A program made the position numbers and the translations under genes. From NCBI GenBank assembly GCA_030323885.1, contig CM059193.1, forward strand, positions 95,782,852 through 95,846,851: DNA of 64,000 bases, in the 5' to 3' direction. Origin of the DNA: Branchipolynoe longqiensis. Lineage: Eukaryota; Annelida; Polychaeta; Phyllodocida; Polynoidae. Below, one piece after another: positions 30,407 to 40,984 of the stretch. The notes below the pieces were generated by a model. It searched no databases and was not told where the DNA came from. It was given only the letters and a program-made list of their open reading frames with translations. Position 1 is the stretch's first letter. Each line of letters opens with the position of its first letter.

Positions 30407-31305
30407 TTAAAGGGGCTCTGCTTCCCTCCCCCAGTCAGAGTCCCCCACCTTATCACGATTAATAGGGGGAAGACGCAATTTATTATGGCCTTTCGGCATA
30501 TTAGGTAGCATATACATAGCTAGTCTAGGGTCAGGACGTTTAGGATCTCCTAAAGCTGATTCCTGCAACAAACCTAATTCAGCAGCGCTCTTAATAGGGA
30601 GGACGCCGAGTGCCTGCTTATTAAATAGACAATTAACTTCATGGGGATACCATGGATGTATAGTAGCCGCTGAGATATCGCTATCCCATTTCAGCTCACC
30701 TTTTTCCAAACCTGAAGGATGGAGTGCCATCTTCCCAAAGTCTAGATCAGTAATAGGGTCTGTAGTGGAGGTATCCTCCTCATCTGACACCTAATCCTCA
30801 GAGCCATCTGTTTCTTGTACAAATGTGGGCTCCTTGAAGAGTCTTGCGGTGACCGCTTGTTTGCGGGGACAATGCCTAGAAAGCGGCCCAGTAGGTGACC
30901 GGAAACCACTGGCTGCAGCTGCTCGAGTCTCCTTCTTGTGAGAGGAGCTGACGCCGACGGCTTCACACTAGAAAGTCGATCAGAACTATGTGGTTTAGTC
31001 GACTTACCTGGAGATGAGCGTGTAAGCTCATCATCCTTTATGAGGTCCTTTGGATGACGACCGCTTACGGTGATGAAACCTTCATCCGCCTCAATGGGAG
31101 TCACGTTTGGAGCAGTTGCCACACTATCAGCCCAGGATTGAGAGTCAGGATTAAGTATAGGAGTATCCTCGGCCTGAACCTCGTACTCCTCGCCCAACAT
31201 TAGGGACAATTTGCCTTCAAGCCTGGCAGCCGCTGGAATCAAATCCCAGTCGATCACACGTTCCAGCTTGACCTGACCAGTTCTCGCATTGAGAACTCTA
31301 ACCAT
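30407..31305 (-). pseudogene. Unrecognised protein, two overlapping frames
   Basis: The first frame (31305-30742, 187 aa) begins MVRVLNARTGQVKLERVIDW. The second (30790-30407, 127 aa) reads LDFGKMALHPSGLEKGE and ends GDSDWGREAEPL. Near 30780-30830 the second frame carries an acidic GSED, a TAG, then VSDEEDTSTTDP, more protein-like than the end of the first frame, so I infer one acidic, Ser-rich protein with a frameshift and a stop. No motif is recognised; it could be ORF1 of an element or a decayed host exon. It does not match the Gag proteins elsewhere here. Confidence 0.35.
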
Positions 31306-32227
31306 CTCCGGTTCATCTTCGGTCCCCGAACCCGCATTTATATAACAAAGAAGCTACTAATTATCCCCTACTACCTGGCTTTCCTCCCCGCCATCCAGTG
31401 TGAGTTAATATACTTCATTTAATCCAGAACTAAGCAGACACTCCCTGCATTTCTGCGACTGTCACTGATAATCAGCCTACGTTAATGTCTTAGTTTCAGC
31501 CAAATAACACTACGTTAATTCCATTAATATGTCTATTATCTCCCCACAGATGGGTTAATCGGCTGCATAAGGCCTATTAGGTAGAAAGCCCTTAATTACA
31601 TACAAAGCAATCAAATAGCAAGTTGACCATAGCGGTTAATAGACAAGAAGACTGGAGAATAGTAAAGAATGCAAGGAACGTTCCAATTTACCTTTTAAGA
31701 GCTCACGGCTTTATTCTTACCCTAGCTAGTACAATATAAGTTTGGCAATATGATGGATATGAATAAGTAAATCCCCTCCCATATAATTAAGTTAAATATG
31801 TTTGGAATTCCAACAATAAAAGCCTAAATCTCGTCTAAAACATCAAAGCATGCATAAACACGTCCTATGGTTTGGAGCCTGAGTGCTTGACCTTCCACGT
31901 TGCTAGGAAAGTCACAATTGATGTCTCCTAGCAATGCATTACAGCAGGGAACCCGGCCCCACAAATGGTGGCAAATGTGGGTCTGTCTCAGCAAGTAGCC
32001 CGCATCTCTGAATGCGGGTTAATCGGCCCAAGCCTGCAATTGTCACAGGATGAGTAGTCTCGGCCACTTCACGTATATATATAATAATTCTTACGTATGC
32101 AGTGATAGAGAGACAAGTATGCAATTTAAGTTGGCGGTGCAAGACCCAAACAGAACCCAACTCAAAGTAGAATATGTAAAAATTAGCCTGAGCCCAAGGG
32201 GAGGCTAAGCCAGGGTGCCAACAACCG
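31306..32227. other. Non-coding; probable 3' end of DIRS-2 in the right part
   Basis: No credible frame. On the minus strand, sequence after the YR stop near 32220 is the likely 3' UTR of DIRS-2. I cannot place its terminus. Confidence 0.35.
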
Positions 32228-33060
32228 CTAGCAAGAAGGCAACCCGGAGATCGTCCGCGATGCATTCCTGCAATGGAACGCGGAGCTAGCGATATACACA
32301 GTCACTGGCCCAGTCAACGCGAGTCTTGATCTCCTGAATGGAGCTGCCAGCGAGTGGCTGGAGAAATTGTTGGAGTCGAGGCCCGAGATGCAGCAGAGAC
32401 GTTTAAGCACCGCCGAATAGTTTGAATACTCCAGTGGAGTAGAACCGCAACCACTACGGGTCCGGAAGGCCTGATCATGAGGCTGGGCCAGTAGTCGGGC
32501 AAAGTGCAGCTCAACAGCCCTGGCTGCACAGAGCAGGGGATGGGAGACCCTGACAATGGGAACTTCCACGGTCCTCTCGGCAAATTGTATTGTTTTTTAC
32601 TTTTTTACCCTGAGGAACATGCCCCAGGGGTGGAAGGTGAAGTCCTCCCTTAGCAGAGTAGCTTCCAAGTTTGTAATGTGAGCCTTCCTCAACAGGTCCC
32701 TAAAAGATGTTAGGATCACTGCCCTGAATGATGCGTGGCCTGGGGAGTCCGAGAGGTGCGCCAGCATGGCCAACCGCTTGGCTGAGAATAGAGGGGGGCT
32801 TGGCGCAGTGCGTCACCTAGCAACCGCCGGGCGCCTGCAAGGCACCGCCAAATATTAAAGTCATCATAATTCAACGCCTGGGAGCTGGCGGCCTTGAGAT
32901 GCAGGTTGAGCGAACTTAAATATGAGCGAATTGATGAATAACACATAGATTTAGATAACCAGGTATTATATAGACTCGTCTGCCAGGAGTCACATGGCAT
33001 AGGCTGGCGAGCGTAAAATTCACAGAACTTCAGGTATTTCCGCATCCTTGAGTTAGAGCA
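32228..33060 (-). pseudogene. DIRS-2 tyrosine recombinase, inactivated
   Basis: The N-terminal piece (33045-32716) has MRKYLKFCEFYARQPMPC and SIRSYLSSLNLHLKAASSQ, a typical YR core-binding domain. The C-terminal piece reads GLDSNNFSSHSL, then jumps to SSIQEIKTRVDWASD and VYR followed by TAG where relatives have tyrosine. About a dozen codons with the HxxR arginine are deleted, and the nucleophile position is a stop. Several frame breaks lie between. Confidence 0.75.
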
Positions 33061-33129
33061 CAGTCTAGTGGAAGGGGCCCATCAGCATGTTGCTGTCCTT
33101 CTCGAGAGAGTGAACACCTGTAATCAAAA

Positions 33130-33683
33130 TTTTAGTGAAATATGCTAGTGCAGCAGATGTAACCAGGGCCTATCGTCTCAACCAAGCATGCCCCCGCATC
33201 AGTTTCATTTAGGCAGGAGAGGCTGTCACATATCATGTTGTCGTTGCTTTTATTGTAAACTGATGAAATGTCATAATTGAACTTAATGGCTAGCCACAAC
33301 ATATCACATAGCCGAGCCATAATCTGGCTGTTCTTGGACCTGCCCGAGTTAAGGGCATGCATGACTGTTGTATTGTCAGTGACCATAACAATGCTTCTTT
33401 CAGCCCAGCTGTGTGCGCAGCAGTTCACTGCATGCAGTATGTAGAGTGTTTATGTGGGCGAGCTCCCCACTGCTGTCATAACAAACAATCCAGGAAGGGC
33501 TGGTCCCTGTGGTGGCTGAGATGCGGAAGGCCGGCCGTCGCGTCAGATGTGTCATCCCAGCACCCTGCAAGCCAGTTTCCCACATGGAAAGCGGCACAGC
33601 CGAAATGGCTGGCGTCAGAGTATGTACTCAGGGTTTGGGAGTGGTGGGGGCATATGTTTGCTGAGCCGTTAAATGAGGCGGCA
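33130..33683 (-). pseudogene. DIRS-2 RNase H, 3' of the LINE insertion
   Basis: On the minus strand FNGSANICPHHSQTLSTYSD carries the first RNase H aspartate (TYSDASHFGC). After a frame change RSIVMVTDNTTVMHALNSGR gives the TDN aspartate and MICDSLSC the last aspartate. It is collinear with the intact relative at 42443-43057. Confidence 0.8.
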
Positions 33684-34893
33684 GATTTGAACGTGTTGGA
33701 GGATGCCCAAGTCCCAGAACATCCCCCGTGGTCATTGAGAAAGCCATCGGTTATCCTCCGACTCACGGAACTGAGGAAGTCTGGGACACATCCACTTGAG
33801 TACCAAGGACTGCATGCAGAGATTCAAGGCCAGTTTGCAGACCACCTCTCCATATACACTGATGGTTCGAAAGACCAAAGCCGGGTAGCTGCTGCGGCAG
33901 TCTGCCAACGGGAAAAATTTGGTGTACGTTTGCCCGATCAGAGATCGATTTTCACTGCAGAAGCCCGAGCACTCCTTCTCGCATTGGAGTGTATCGAGGT
34001 ATCCAACCACACTAACTATGTTATATACAGTGATTCGTTCTCTTGCCTCCTGGCTGTTGCTGGACTGAAAACGAATCACCCTATTCTAGCAACAGTCATT
34101 TATAAAATGAACCGACTGACAACAGATGGGTATGACATCCACCTGTGCTGGGTGCTTGGCCATGCCGGCATACAAGGAAGCGAACGAGCTGATCGGGCTG
34201 CGAAGAGGGCCCTAAACTGTCATCTTGAACCGTGTCTGATCCCTCACTCTGATCTGAAACCACTAATAGCCACCCACATAAAATCCAAATGGCAACATGA
34301 GTGGGATGAAAATATTAATAAACTTAAAGAAATTGAACCATCTGTGGGAAAGCCACCACAGACTCATGCGGGAGGTCGGCGGGACCAAGTGGTCCTTAGC
34401 CGCTGCCGTATTGGCCACTCGTGGCTTACACATGCTTTTCTGCTCAAGGGGGAACCTCCAATGTATTGGGTGTCAGTCCCCGCTGACACTCAAACACATT
34501 TTACTAAGTTGCATTGATTTTTTGGCCCTGCGCCAACAGTTCTACACTGCAGACAGTATGCATGACCTTTTTACTAAGGTAAAACAGGAAAACATTTTAG
34601 CCTTTTTGAGGGCAGCTGGACTGTACCACCTCATATAGTTTACTAAATAGATTCTATCAATTATTAATAAAACTTTTCTTTTTCTATGGGAATTTGTTTC
34701 CCTTGACCACAAATATATGAGTGTGAGCTTTCTAATTTAATGAGTGTCTATTGGCACATAATTGATTGTCTGCTTTTACATGTAAAAGCGATGGTTTGAA
34801 CAAAAAACTAACATTTCTCACCGTGAATATGGCCTATGCTGCCGACACGGCATAAAGCAACCACCAATCAATCAATCAATCAATGAGGCGGCA
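33672..34893 (+). mobile_element. 5'-truncated LINE (I-like, RNase H bearing) with 12-bp target duplication
   Basis: The insert 33684-34881 is flanked by AATGAGGCGGCA at 33672-33683 and again at 34882-34893. It ends in four CAAT units. Removal restores the DIRS-2 frame from KFAAS to FNGSA. The content is the 3' part of a non-LTR element. Confidence 0.88.
33684..34640 (+). pseudogene. LINE ORF2 C-terminus: RNase H domain and Cys/His tail
   Basis: RNase H active-site residues are all visible: D in SIYTDGSKDQ, E in AEARALLLALE, D in VIYSDSFSC and HxGxxGxExAD in LGHAGIQGSERADRA. Then CRIGHSWLTHAFLL leads to a frame change after GEPP, and the other frame gives CIGCQSPLTLKHILLSC (CX2C...H...C), the usual C-terminal zinc motif, ending AAGLYHLI at 34638. 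RNase H with this tail points to the I superfamily. RT and endonuclease are missing by 5' truncation. The ORF extends upstream to 33357 only by chance, through antisense DIRS-2 sequence. Confidence 0.85.
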
Positions 34894-35402
34894 AACTTCA
34901 GCCAGCACCAGAGGTCCGCCTTGAACTCCTGGTTCAGGCGAATCTTGTGGTAACAGCGGTTAACCAACCTGCAAAGGTCATAAATGCGGCTGGCGAATGT
35001 GCGGCCGCCTCTTACAACTTTTGTGCAATGTGACACCAGCGACACCAACTGCTCAATTTCAATGCGGGTGGCACATTTCCTATCATAAAGGCCACGAATG
35101 CATGAGAGTAGATTCTCCAGTTTATCGGTTGGAAGACTCAGGTTCATTTTTACAGAATCAATCATGATGCCTAGGAATCGACAAAGGGTATTTGGGGAGG
35201 TCAGTGTTTTATAATTCACAAAGAAGCCTAGCAAACGTAGTAATGACACCAGGTCTGACTGTGCCATGATGCCATTATCAAAGGTGTTAGTGAGGGTGCA
35301 AACATCGTCGAGATAGTTTGTTATGTGGTTGTGCCCACTGTGCACCATACAATAAACAATAAAGTCAGAGACCTTTGAGAAATAAAAAGGGCTTGAACTC
35401 AT
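34882..35402 (-). pseudogene. DIRS-2 reverse transcriptase C-terminal part
   Basis: SSSPFYFSKVSDFIVYCMV, the catalytic YLDD in HITNYLDDVCTL, CRFLGIMIDSVKMNLSLP, and VSHCTKVVRGGRTFASRIYD define the palm and thumb of a DIRS-like RT. It is interrupted by the LINE at KFAAS. The fingers and motif A upstream are missing, so this copy is truncated near 35402. Confidence 0.85.
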
Positions 35403-36012
35403 GCATGCATTGAATGCATAATCTATTATCCCTTAGATATGTTGTTACCCCTCAGAAAATTGCCAGGAGAGCCCTTCCGAGCGAGTGGCTGTTGTTCTTG
35501 GGGAGTTTTCAGTCGCATTGGTGCGCTGAAGGCTGGTAATCTGCAGCACTGAATGGGCACTGCTGAAAGTGGTCCCATGTGGTCAGGAGTTGGCTTCCAA
35601 TGGGTAGTGGTCAGAGAAATTAGGGGGGGTGGGGGACAGGGTGGGGGAGGAAGGAAAAAGGCAGCCTAAAAGCCCAACCACAGTCCTCTGAGAGGGCCGG
35701 GGGAGGCTGGGTGGTTGGTGTAGTTTTGCACCCCAGTAAGACCCCAAGCCATACCAGGACTTGTGACAGCGCGCACTCATGGCGACTTTATAGTGCTGCC
35801 CCAATGGGAAATCAGGCCACTGGCACCATGACCTGATGTCCCACACAGTCCCATTATCCTGACACTGTGTGCCCAGTCCCTGTCCTGACCTCATAACGCC
35901 AAGTGCCGAGCGAGTGGCGTGTAGCGCCCCGCACAGGTATAAACTTTGCTATATATATATACACACCACATTTATTTCAGCGGAATTACACATTTTAATA
36001 TAAATATATATA
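35403..36012. other. No gene recognised
   Basis: Non-coding; G-rich and C-rich tracts at 35620-35730, TA repeats near 35950. Confidence 0.4.
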
Positions 36013-36187
36013 CTGTAACCTCTCTAACCGACCACTCCCACAGATCGACCACTCCCCTAAATTGATCACTTTATTTGGATCCCAACAATACATTGTAACC
36101 TATTTCTAACTTCCTAAACCGACCACCTCCATAAATGGACCATTTAAAGTTGGTCCCATGGACAGTAGATTTAGCGAGGTTTCACTG
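36013..36187. mobile_element. Pogo-like MITE, copy 3
   Basis: 175 bp flanked by TA. Ends are CTGTAACCTCTCTAACC and AGCGAGGTTTCACTG, slightly decayed. Confidence 0.78.
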
Positions 36188-36199
36188 TAAATACATATA

Positions 36200-36505
36200 T
36201 ATGTGATGTATTATTAATATGCACTGTAGCAAATAATAGCAACAAATTTCCCCGCCGAATGGATGCAGAGACAGTAGCTTGCAGACTCACGAGGCCCCAG
36301 CAAGCTGCCGCAGCCGGTTACGCACTGCCCAGTAGGGATGCCCGACTTCAAAGCAGCGCAGTGCTGCATAAACATGTCGGCTGCACTGTCCCACCGGACC
36401 GTTTCACCAATGATTAACCTAGCCTTAGCTTTTAATAATACTTGCATAACAAGTTACACGCCACATTATTAATACGCACCATAGCAAACAATAGCAACAA
36501 ATGAG
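36200..36505. repeat. Short duplicated segment
   Basis: GCAAAnAATAGCAACAAAT with the preceding ATTATTAATA block occurs at about 36205-36250 and 36460-36500. The interval is in the DIRS-4 RNase H side. Confidence 0.5.
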
Positions 36506-37470
36506 ACACAAGACATTTGACATATATAGTTGGATGAGCAATTCCTCTGGCTGGTACCTCAAAAAGGCCCAAACCCACCCCAAACCAGCTAGTTCTGATC
36601 TCCCGCCGCCAGTATTGCAAACCCTGTCTTTCGCCTCCGCGAAGTGGTATGGCCTCCCTTTTATTATATTGAATGTGCCAGCCAGCCAATCCTCCCCGTG
36701 TGTAGCCCCAAATCCTGACAGAGACGCATCACTGTATACTGAGATACATGTTTCACATGGTTTGATTATTTTGGCTTATCTGTTGAAGGGTCTGGCAAAC
36801 TCCACCCACCACTTCAACCTGAACTCATCGTTGAGCCTCACCCTGTGCGTGCTTTTCTTCATGGATGCCACTAAATCGTAGATATGCCGTGAGAAAGTTC
36901 TGCCACCATGGATTACCTTACAGCAGTGTGTAAGAACTCCTGCCAGGCTTTCCAGTTCTTTCTTTGACGCCTTCCGCTTGTGTATGAACCAGTGCAATAG
37001 TGTCTGTAATTTATCTAATTTGTCAACTGGGAGTCTCAACTCCATCAATACCGCATCTATGTCGATACCCAAAAAGCGTATAATCTGACCTGGACATACC
37101 AGTTTTTTAAAACTAACATAAAACCCGAGCCTACACAATATTTTTACCAGCACCCACTGTGCCTCCCTGCATTCTTCCTCCCTGTGTGCCACCACACAGA
37201 AGTCATCTAGATAGTTTGTGTAGCCTTCTCTTACCATACACCGGACTACCATGTCGCTCACTTTGAAGAATACATAGCGGCTGCTGCTCAGCCCCATGCA
37301 GAAGCGGTTATCACACAGGTAGACCGTGCCTTCACCAAAATCCCATGCCAAGCCCTGTTTCTCCCTCGACGTAGGGTAGTTGTTCACTGCCCGATATGCG
37401 TTACTTATATCGACTGTAGCTAAGTAGTCCCCCACCTGCAGTATTTCTGTGACCGATTCCACTGATTCTT
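36490..37470 (-). pseudogene. DIRS-4 reverse transcriptase and start of RNase H
   Basis: A 228-residue frame (37462-36776) has motif A in LATVDISNAYRAV, GLSSSRYVFFKVSD, catalytic YLDD in YTNYLDDFCVV, RFLGIDIDAVLMELRLP, and the conserved HCCKVIHGGRTFSRHIYDL. After a frame break, VYSDASLSGFGATHGEDWLA gives the first RNase H catalytic residue, then similarity fades near 36500. Upstream it stops at a G-rich tract (37494). It differs from the three other DIRS copies, so it is a separate, truncated insertion. Confidence 0.85.
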
Positions 37471-37493
37471 ATTTTTAATTTCTATTCATATTA

Positions 37494-37545
37494 TTGCGGG
37501 GGGTGGGGGTGGGGGTGGGGGGGTTGGGGGTGGGGGGGGGAGATA
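37494..37545. repeat. G-rich GGGGTGG simple repeat
   Basis: Runs of G and GGGGT on the plus strand; it could form G-quadruplexes (inference). Confidence 0.7.
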
Positions 37546-37639
37546 TAACCGACATTGGGAGGCCGGGAGTACCAGCAACGGAAGGCCGGGAGGCTCGGCA
37601 CTGGAAAGCCTGTGTCACGGTTTCAGTTCTCTGGCAGTT

Positions 37640-37925
37640 TCAGTTCTCCGCATCACTTCTGCGCATGCGTCAAAATCGAACAGCATCATCAAGGCATTGT
37701 CAATGGTCATGACCAATCTTCATACAGAAAATGTGAAACATCTCTAAAACCACACCACCTAGAAACAAATCGCTTGGTACACATATAGACAACATGTTTA
37801 CCAAAAAGATTATATTAAATTGATATGGATAGGGTTCTGGATTTTGAATTTTGAATAATGTTTTGCACTGCGTGTATCGCAAACTCAAGGCATTGTCAAG
37901 GGTCGTGAGCTCCAGGAGTCCCCGC
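37640..37925. repeat. Dispersed repeat, related to 50420-50765
   Basis: Shares AAACAAATCGCTTGGTACAC, ATTATATTAAATT, GGTTCTnGAnTT and CAAACTCAAGGCATTGTCAA with two tandem copies inside the Gypsy insertion at 50358-50846. No coding potential. Confidence 0.7.
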
Positions 37926-37950
37926 GCCAGATCATATAAATACACATATA

Positions 37951-38128
37951 CAGTAAAACCTCTCTCTACTGACCACTCCACAGATCGACCACTCCCCTAT
38001 ATCGATTGCTTTATTTGGGTCCCAACATTACCATTGTAAGGATATTTTAACTCTCTAAATCGACCACCTCCCTAAATCGACCACTTAAAGTCGGTCCCAT
38101 GGTCGGTCGATTTAGAGAGGTTTTATTG
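37951..38128. mobile_element. Pogo-like MITE, copy 4
   Basis: 178 bp flanked by TA, with ends CAGTAAAACCTCTCTCTAC and GAGAGGTTTTATTG. The best preserved left end of the four. Confidence 0.82.
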
Positions 38129-38209
38129 TATTTGCAGTGGTCTGCACTGACCTCTCAGGCAAGTAACCACATAGACAGGTAGGCGTGGGTAGTGTGGTGA
38201 TATCAGGGA

Positions 38210-38282
38210 GCCTAGGTGGTGTAATGGTTAGCACACTGGCCTGGAATGCAAAGAGATGTGGGTTCGAGTCCCACTCTAGGCA
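38210..38282 (+). repeat. tRNA-like head of SINE copy 1
   Basis: 73 nt. GCCTAGG and TCTAGGC pair as acceptor stem, GTGGG-TTCGAGT-CCCAC is a perfect T arm, and TGGTGTAATGGTTAGCAC is a strong A box like that of tRNA-Gln. The anticodon stem does not pair, so I do not call a functional tRNA. Confidence 0.6.
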
Positions 38283-38529
38283 CAATATTTCCCATTTTCA
38301 TCACCCCCACGACACTGGTTGCTGTGACCATGATCCTGTACAAGCTACGCGCTGTATGGTTGTTGAACTTACCCTGTGTATGTATGTGTTAGTGCATTGC
38401 CTGTATGTATGTAATTGTAAGCAGTACAAGACTTACAATTCCAGGGGAGGAGTGTAGTGGTCTGCACTGACCTCTCAGGCAAGTAACCACATAGACAGGT
38501 AGGCGTGGATAATGTGGTGATATCAGGGA

Positions 38530-38602
38530 GCCTAGGTGGTGTAATGGTTAGCACACTGGCCAGGAATGCAAAGAGATGTGGGTTTGAGTCCCACTCTAGG
38601 CG
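38530..38602 (+). repeat. tRNA-like head of SINE copy 2
   Basis: Nearly identical to the first head. The B box is changed to GGTTTGAGTCC. Confidence 0.55.
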
Positions 38603-38649
38603 CAATATTTCCCATTTTCATCACCCCCACGACATATACATATATAGAT

Positions 38650-40005
38650 ATACATATTTACATGTAAATAGATTGGCAACTTTTGGGCAAAGACCCATCC
38701 TTTAGGTCGAAAAGTTCTAATCCATGATATATACATGCGTATATCTATGATATATTCCTCGCTTGCCTGCACCAGGCAACACACGCCCCTGTCCTGTTCC
38801 CGATTCCGGTGAAAAGGGGGCGGCAACCTGTTGCTTGTCACCGTGCCATGAATACGGTCGTGGAGGGATACACAGCTAAGTAATACATGAATGGCTAAGT
38901 GATATGTCGTGTTACTGCTTGGAAATAATGGCGGACATTGTTGGGTGTTTTTTTGTACTGCCGGTGCTGGTGCCGGTGTGACATTGAGTGTGGAACATTA
39001 TTATGTGGCTATGGTGCTTGCTTGTGACTGATAGCTTGACAGCTCGAACATGTGACAGACTGCCTGGCTGCCTGCCTCAAACTGCACTTCCGCAGCAGGG
39101 CTGAACCGAAGCTGCCGACGTCATAGTAATGCATACAATTTTGAGCACGTGCTAGCAAATATCACGTGCTCAAAATAATTGACTATTTCCATCTTTCCTC
39201 GACCGACACCCAACTTGCCGGATGAAGTTGGCTGTCACAGTCGAGCCTAGCTACATAAAGGAAGCCGGATAAAACCATACTACAAACTGTTCAAATTTCA
39301 CAGAGGGACAACTACATATTTGCTGTGTGGTAGACATGTACCGTCAAAAAACGCCGGGGTGTGTGTAGTTGCACTGACAGCTTAATCATCGTTCTGCTGT
39401 CACCGGTGTCACCAGTCAGAATTGACCATGTGCTTTTGACAGTTCCAATTGACAGTGACAGTAAGCTGTAGTGATAAATAATTGTGTTTTCGGTACCGTA
39501 GTGTGCCTGTGTGTGTGTGTGGCTTGCTGACAGCTTAATCATTGTTCTACAATTTGACTGGTGTAGTGTGACAAACAGCCCTAGTTACATTGGAAGGCCG
39601 GGCACCGGTACTGCGGACTGAATTGATATTTCGCATGAGCTCTAAATAATTGTGTTGAACATTTTTTGCAATTTAACATTCGGTTAACATGACAAGTGAC
39701 AGTGGACAGTGAGGTGACGTTTTATCTGCCATGTGCTGTTGGATTCTAGCACCTTTGGAGTGGACATAGACCAGCTAGGACTTGCCAACAGAGTCGGTGT
39801 CCACTACTTCTGGCCAGTTGGTTTGTGTGCTAGGATACCTACAGCTGATGTCATGTCATGGCAACACTGAGTCATATGGGTGTCCCAATTAGCTATGCGA
39901 GTTGATGCTGGTATAGAGTGATTGTAGGAAGACTGTGACTTACAGCTTGGGTAAATCTATATATATATATATTTGAATATATATGCATTTGCTAGGACTT
40001 GACAT
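38650..40005. other. Non-coding; possible 5' region of DIRS-3
   Basis: Contains a palindrome GAGCACGTG...CACGTGCTC near 39142-39173 and a repeated block GACAGCTTAATCAT (39375 and 39530). No credible gene. The DIRS-3 5' terminus may lie here. Confidence 0.35.
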
Positions 40006-40936
40006 ATGCCGAATACGTATTGCAGGCCATGTGGACATAACCATGGGGCACCTGTGAACGCTAAATGTAATAGGACGCAGGAACCGCTTCGCAGGTCAGT
40101 GCGTAATAAGATGGCCATGGCGGTGAAAGAGCAAGGTGTTAATGTGGAGATGGAAGTACCGAGGATGACAGAGGGACTGCAAGTACACCATGTGGATGAA
40201 GATGGCGCTTTCAGTGACGAGGAGAGAATCCTGGAGGCACGTCTATGCATGTTGGAGCGAAGGAAGAAGCTAGCGACGATGGCGGCGCGTACGCGGAAGT
40301 TAGAGGAGGAGCTAGCGCAGTTAGAGGTGACCGAGAAACCGGCTCGTGGTAGGAGGGCATCTAGAGACACTCGTCACAAGCACCGGTGGCGGTCGTCGAG
40401 TTCGTCGGATTCTCGTGACCGTTCAACGAGTGCTGACAAGAAATTTAAGAGTAAGTGAGATTTAAAGACGTGTGAAGAAGTGTGTAACCAAACTGAACCC
40501 GTATGAGTTGATAGAAGCAGGGTGCCATTGGATGCTGGACAGGGACGATGCGTCTTTTGATGACGTGCGGAAGTTTGTTCGCCATATCGCCTACATATCT
40601 GGTAAGGCGAGAGGAGACAAATTTTTCCATTCAGCCCATGTCGGGTATGACACCACGGTAAGGAGGGAGGCTGTAAAGGTGGAATTTAAGGCGTTCGGTA
40701 CGGGAGCGCCGGAGCATGCGTTGGATTATTATTCATTCGAGAACATGCGGATGCGGAAGGCGACGTCTCAGCCAGCGGATACCGGGAGTGTCTTTATGAA
40801 GGATGGCAAAAGGCCATGCTATGCACACAATAAACAGGATGGGTGTGCGTTGCAGGCCTCGGAGTGTCAGTATGGGCACTGGTGTGCGAAATGTGATGCG
40901 TCGGTCCATAAGAGAATTGCGTGCACTAAGGATTGA
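40006..40936 (+). pseudogene. DIRS-3 Gag-like protein, one frameshift
   Basis: The first frame (40006-40458) starts MPNTYCRPCGHNHGAPVN with a small CX2CX3HX7C cluster, then a coiled-coil-like charged region (EERILEARLCMLERRKKLA) and a Ser/Arg-rich part. The frame then shifts and 40472-40936 reads LNPYELIEAGCHWMLDRDD and ends with CYAHNKQDGCALQASECQYG and CAKCDASVHKRIAC, a Cys/His-rich tail. The position upstream of RT and the zinc-like clusters suggest the structural protein. It is unlike Ngaro Gag except for this general layout. Confidence 0.6.
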
Positions 40937-40984
40937 GATACGGCGGTACCAGGCAGTCAAATACAGTCAGATGATCAACCACAA

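Larger units (their letters stand above)
38136..38632 (+). mobile_element. tRNA-derived SINE, tandem copies (320-bp unit)
   Basis: One complete 320-bp unit (38136-38455) and a partial second (from 38456) are head to tail. Each has a leader GTGGTCTGCACTGACCTCTC, a tRNA-like part, and CCCATTTTCATCACCCCCAC. The first unit adds a tail ending AGTACAAGACTTACAATTCC. The second is cut after CACGACA by a TA repeat. Confidence 0.7.

Noticed and set aside
33357..33683. N-terminal 109 codons of the plus-strand ORF that ends at 34517
   Set aside because: This part is antisense to the DIRS-2 RNase H; the LINE starts only at 33684.
38210..38602. Functional tRNA genes
   Set aside because: Acceptor and T arms pair, but the anticodon stem does not, and the units lie in a repeated 320-bp SINE.
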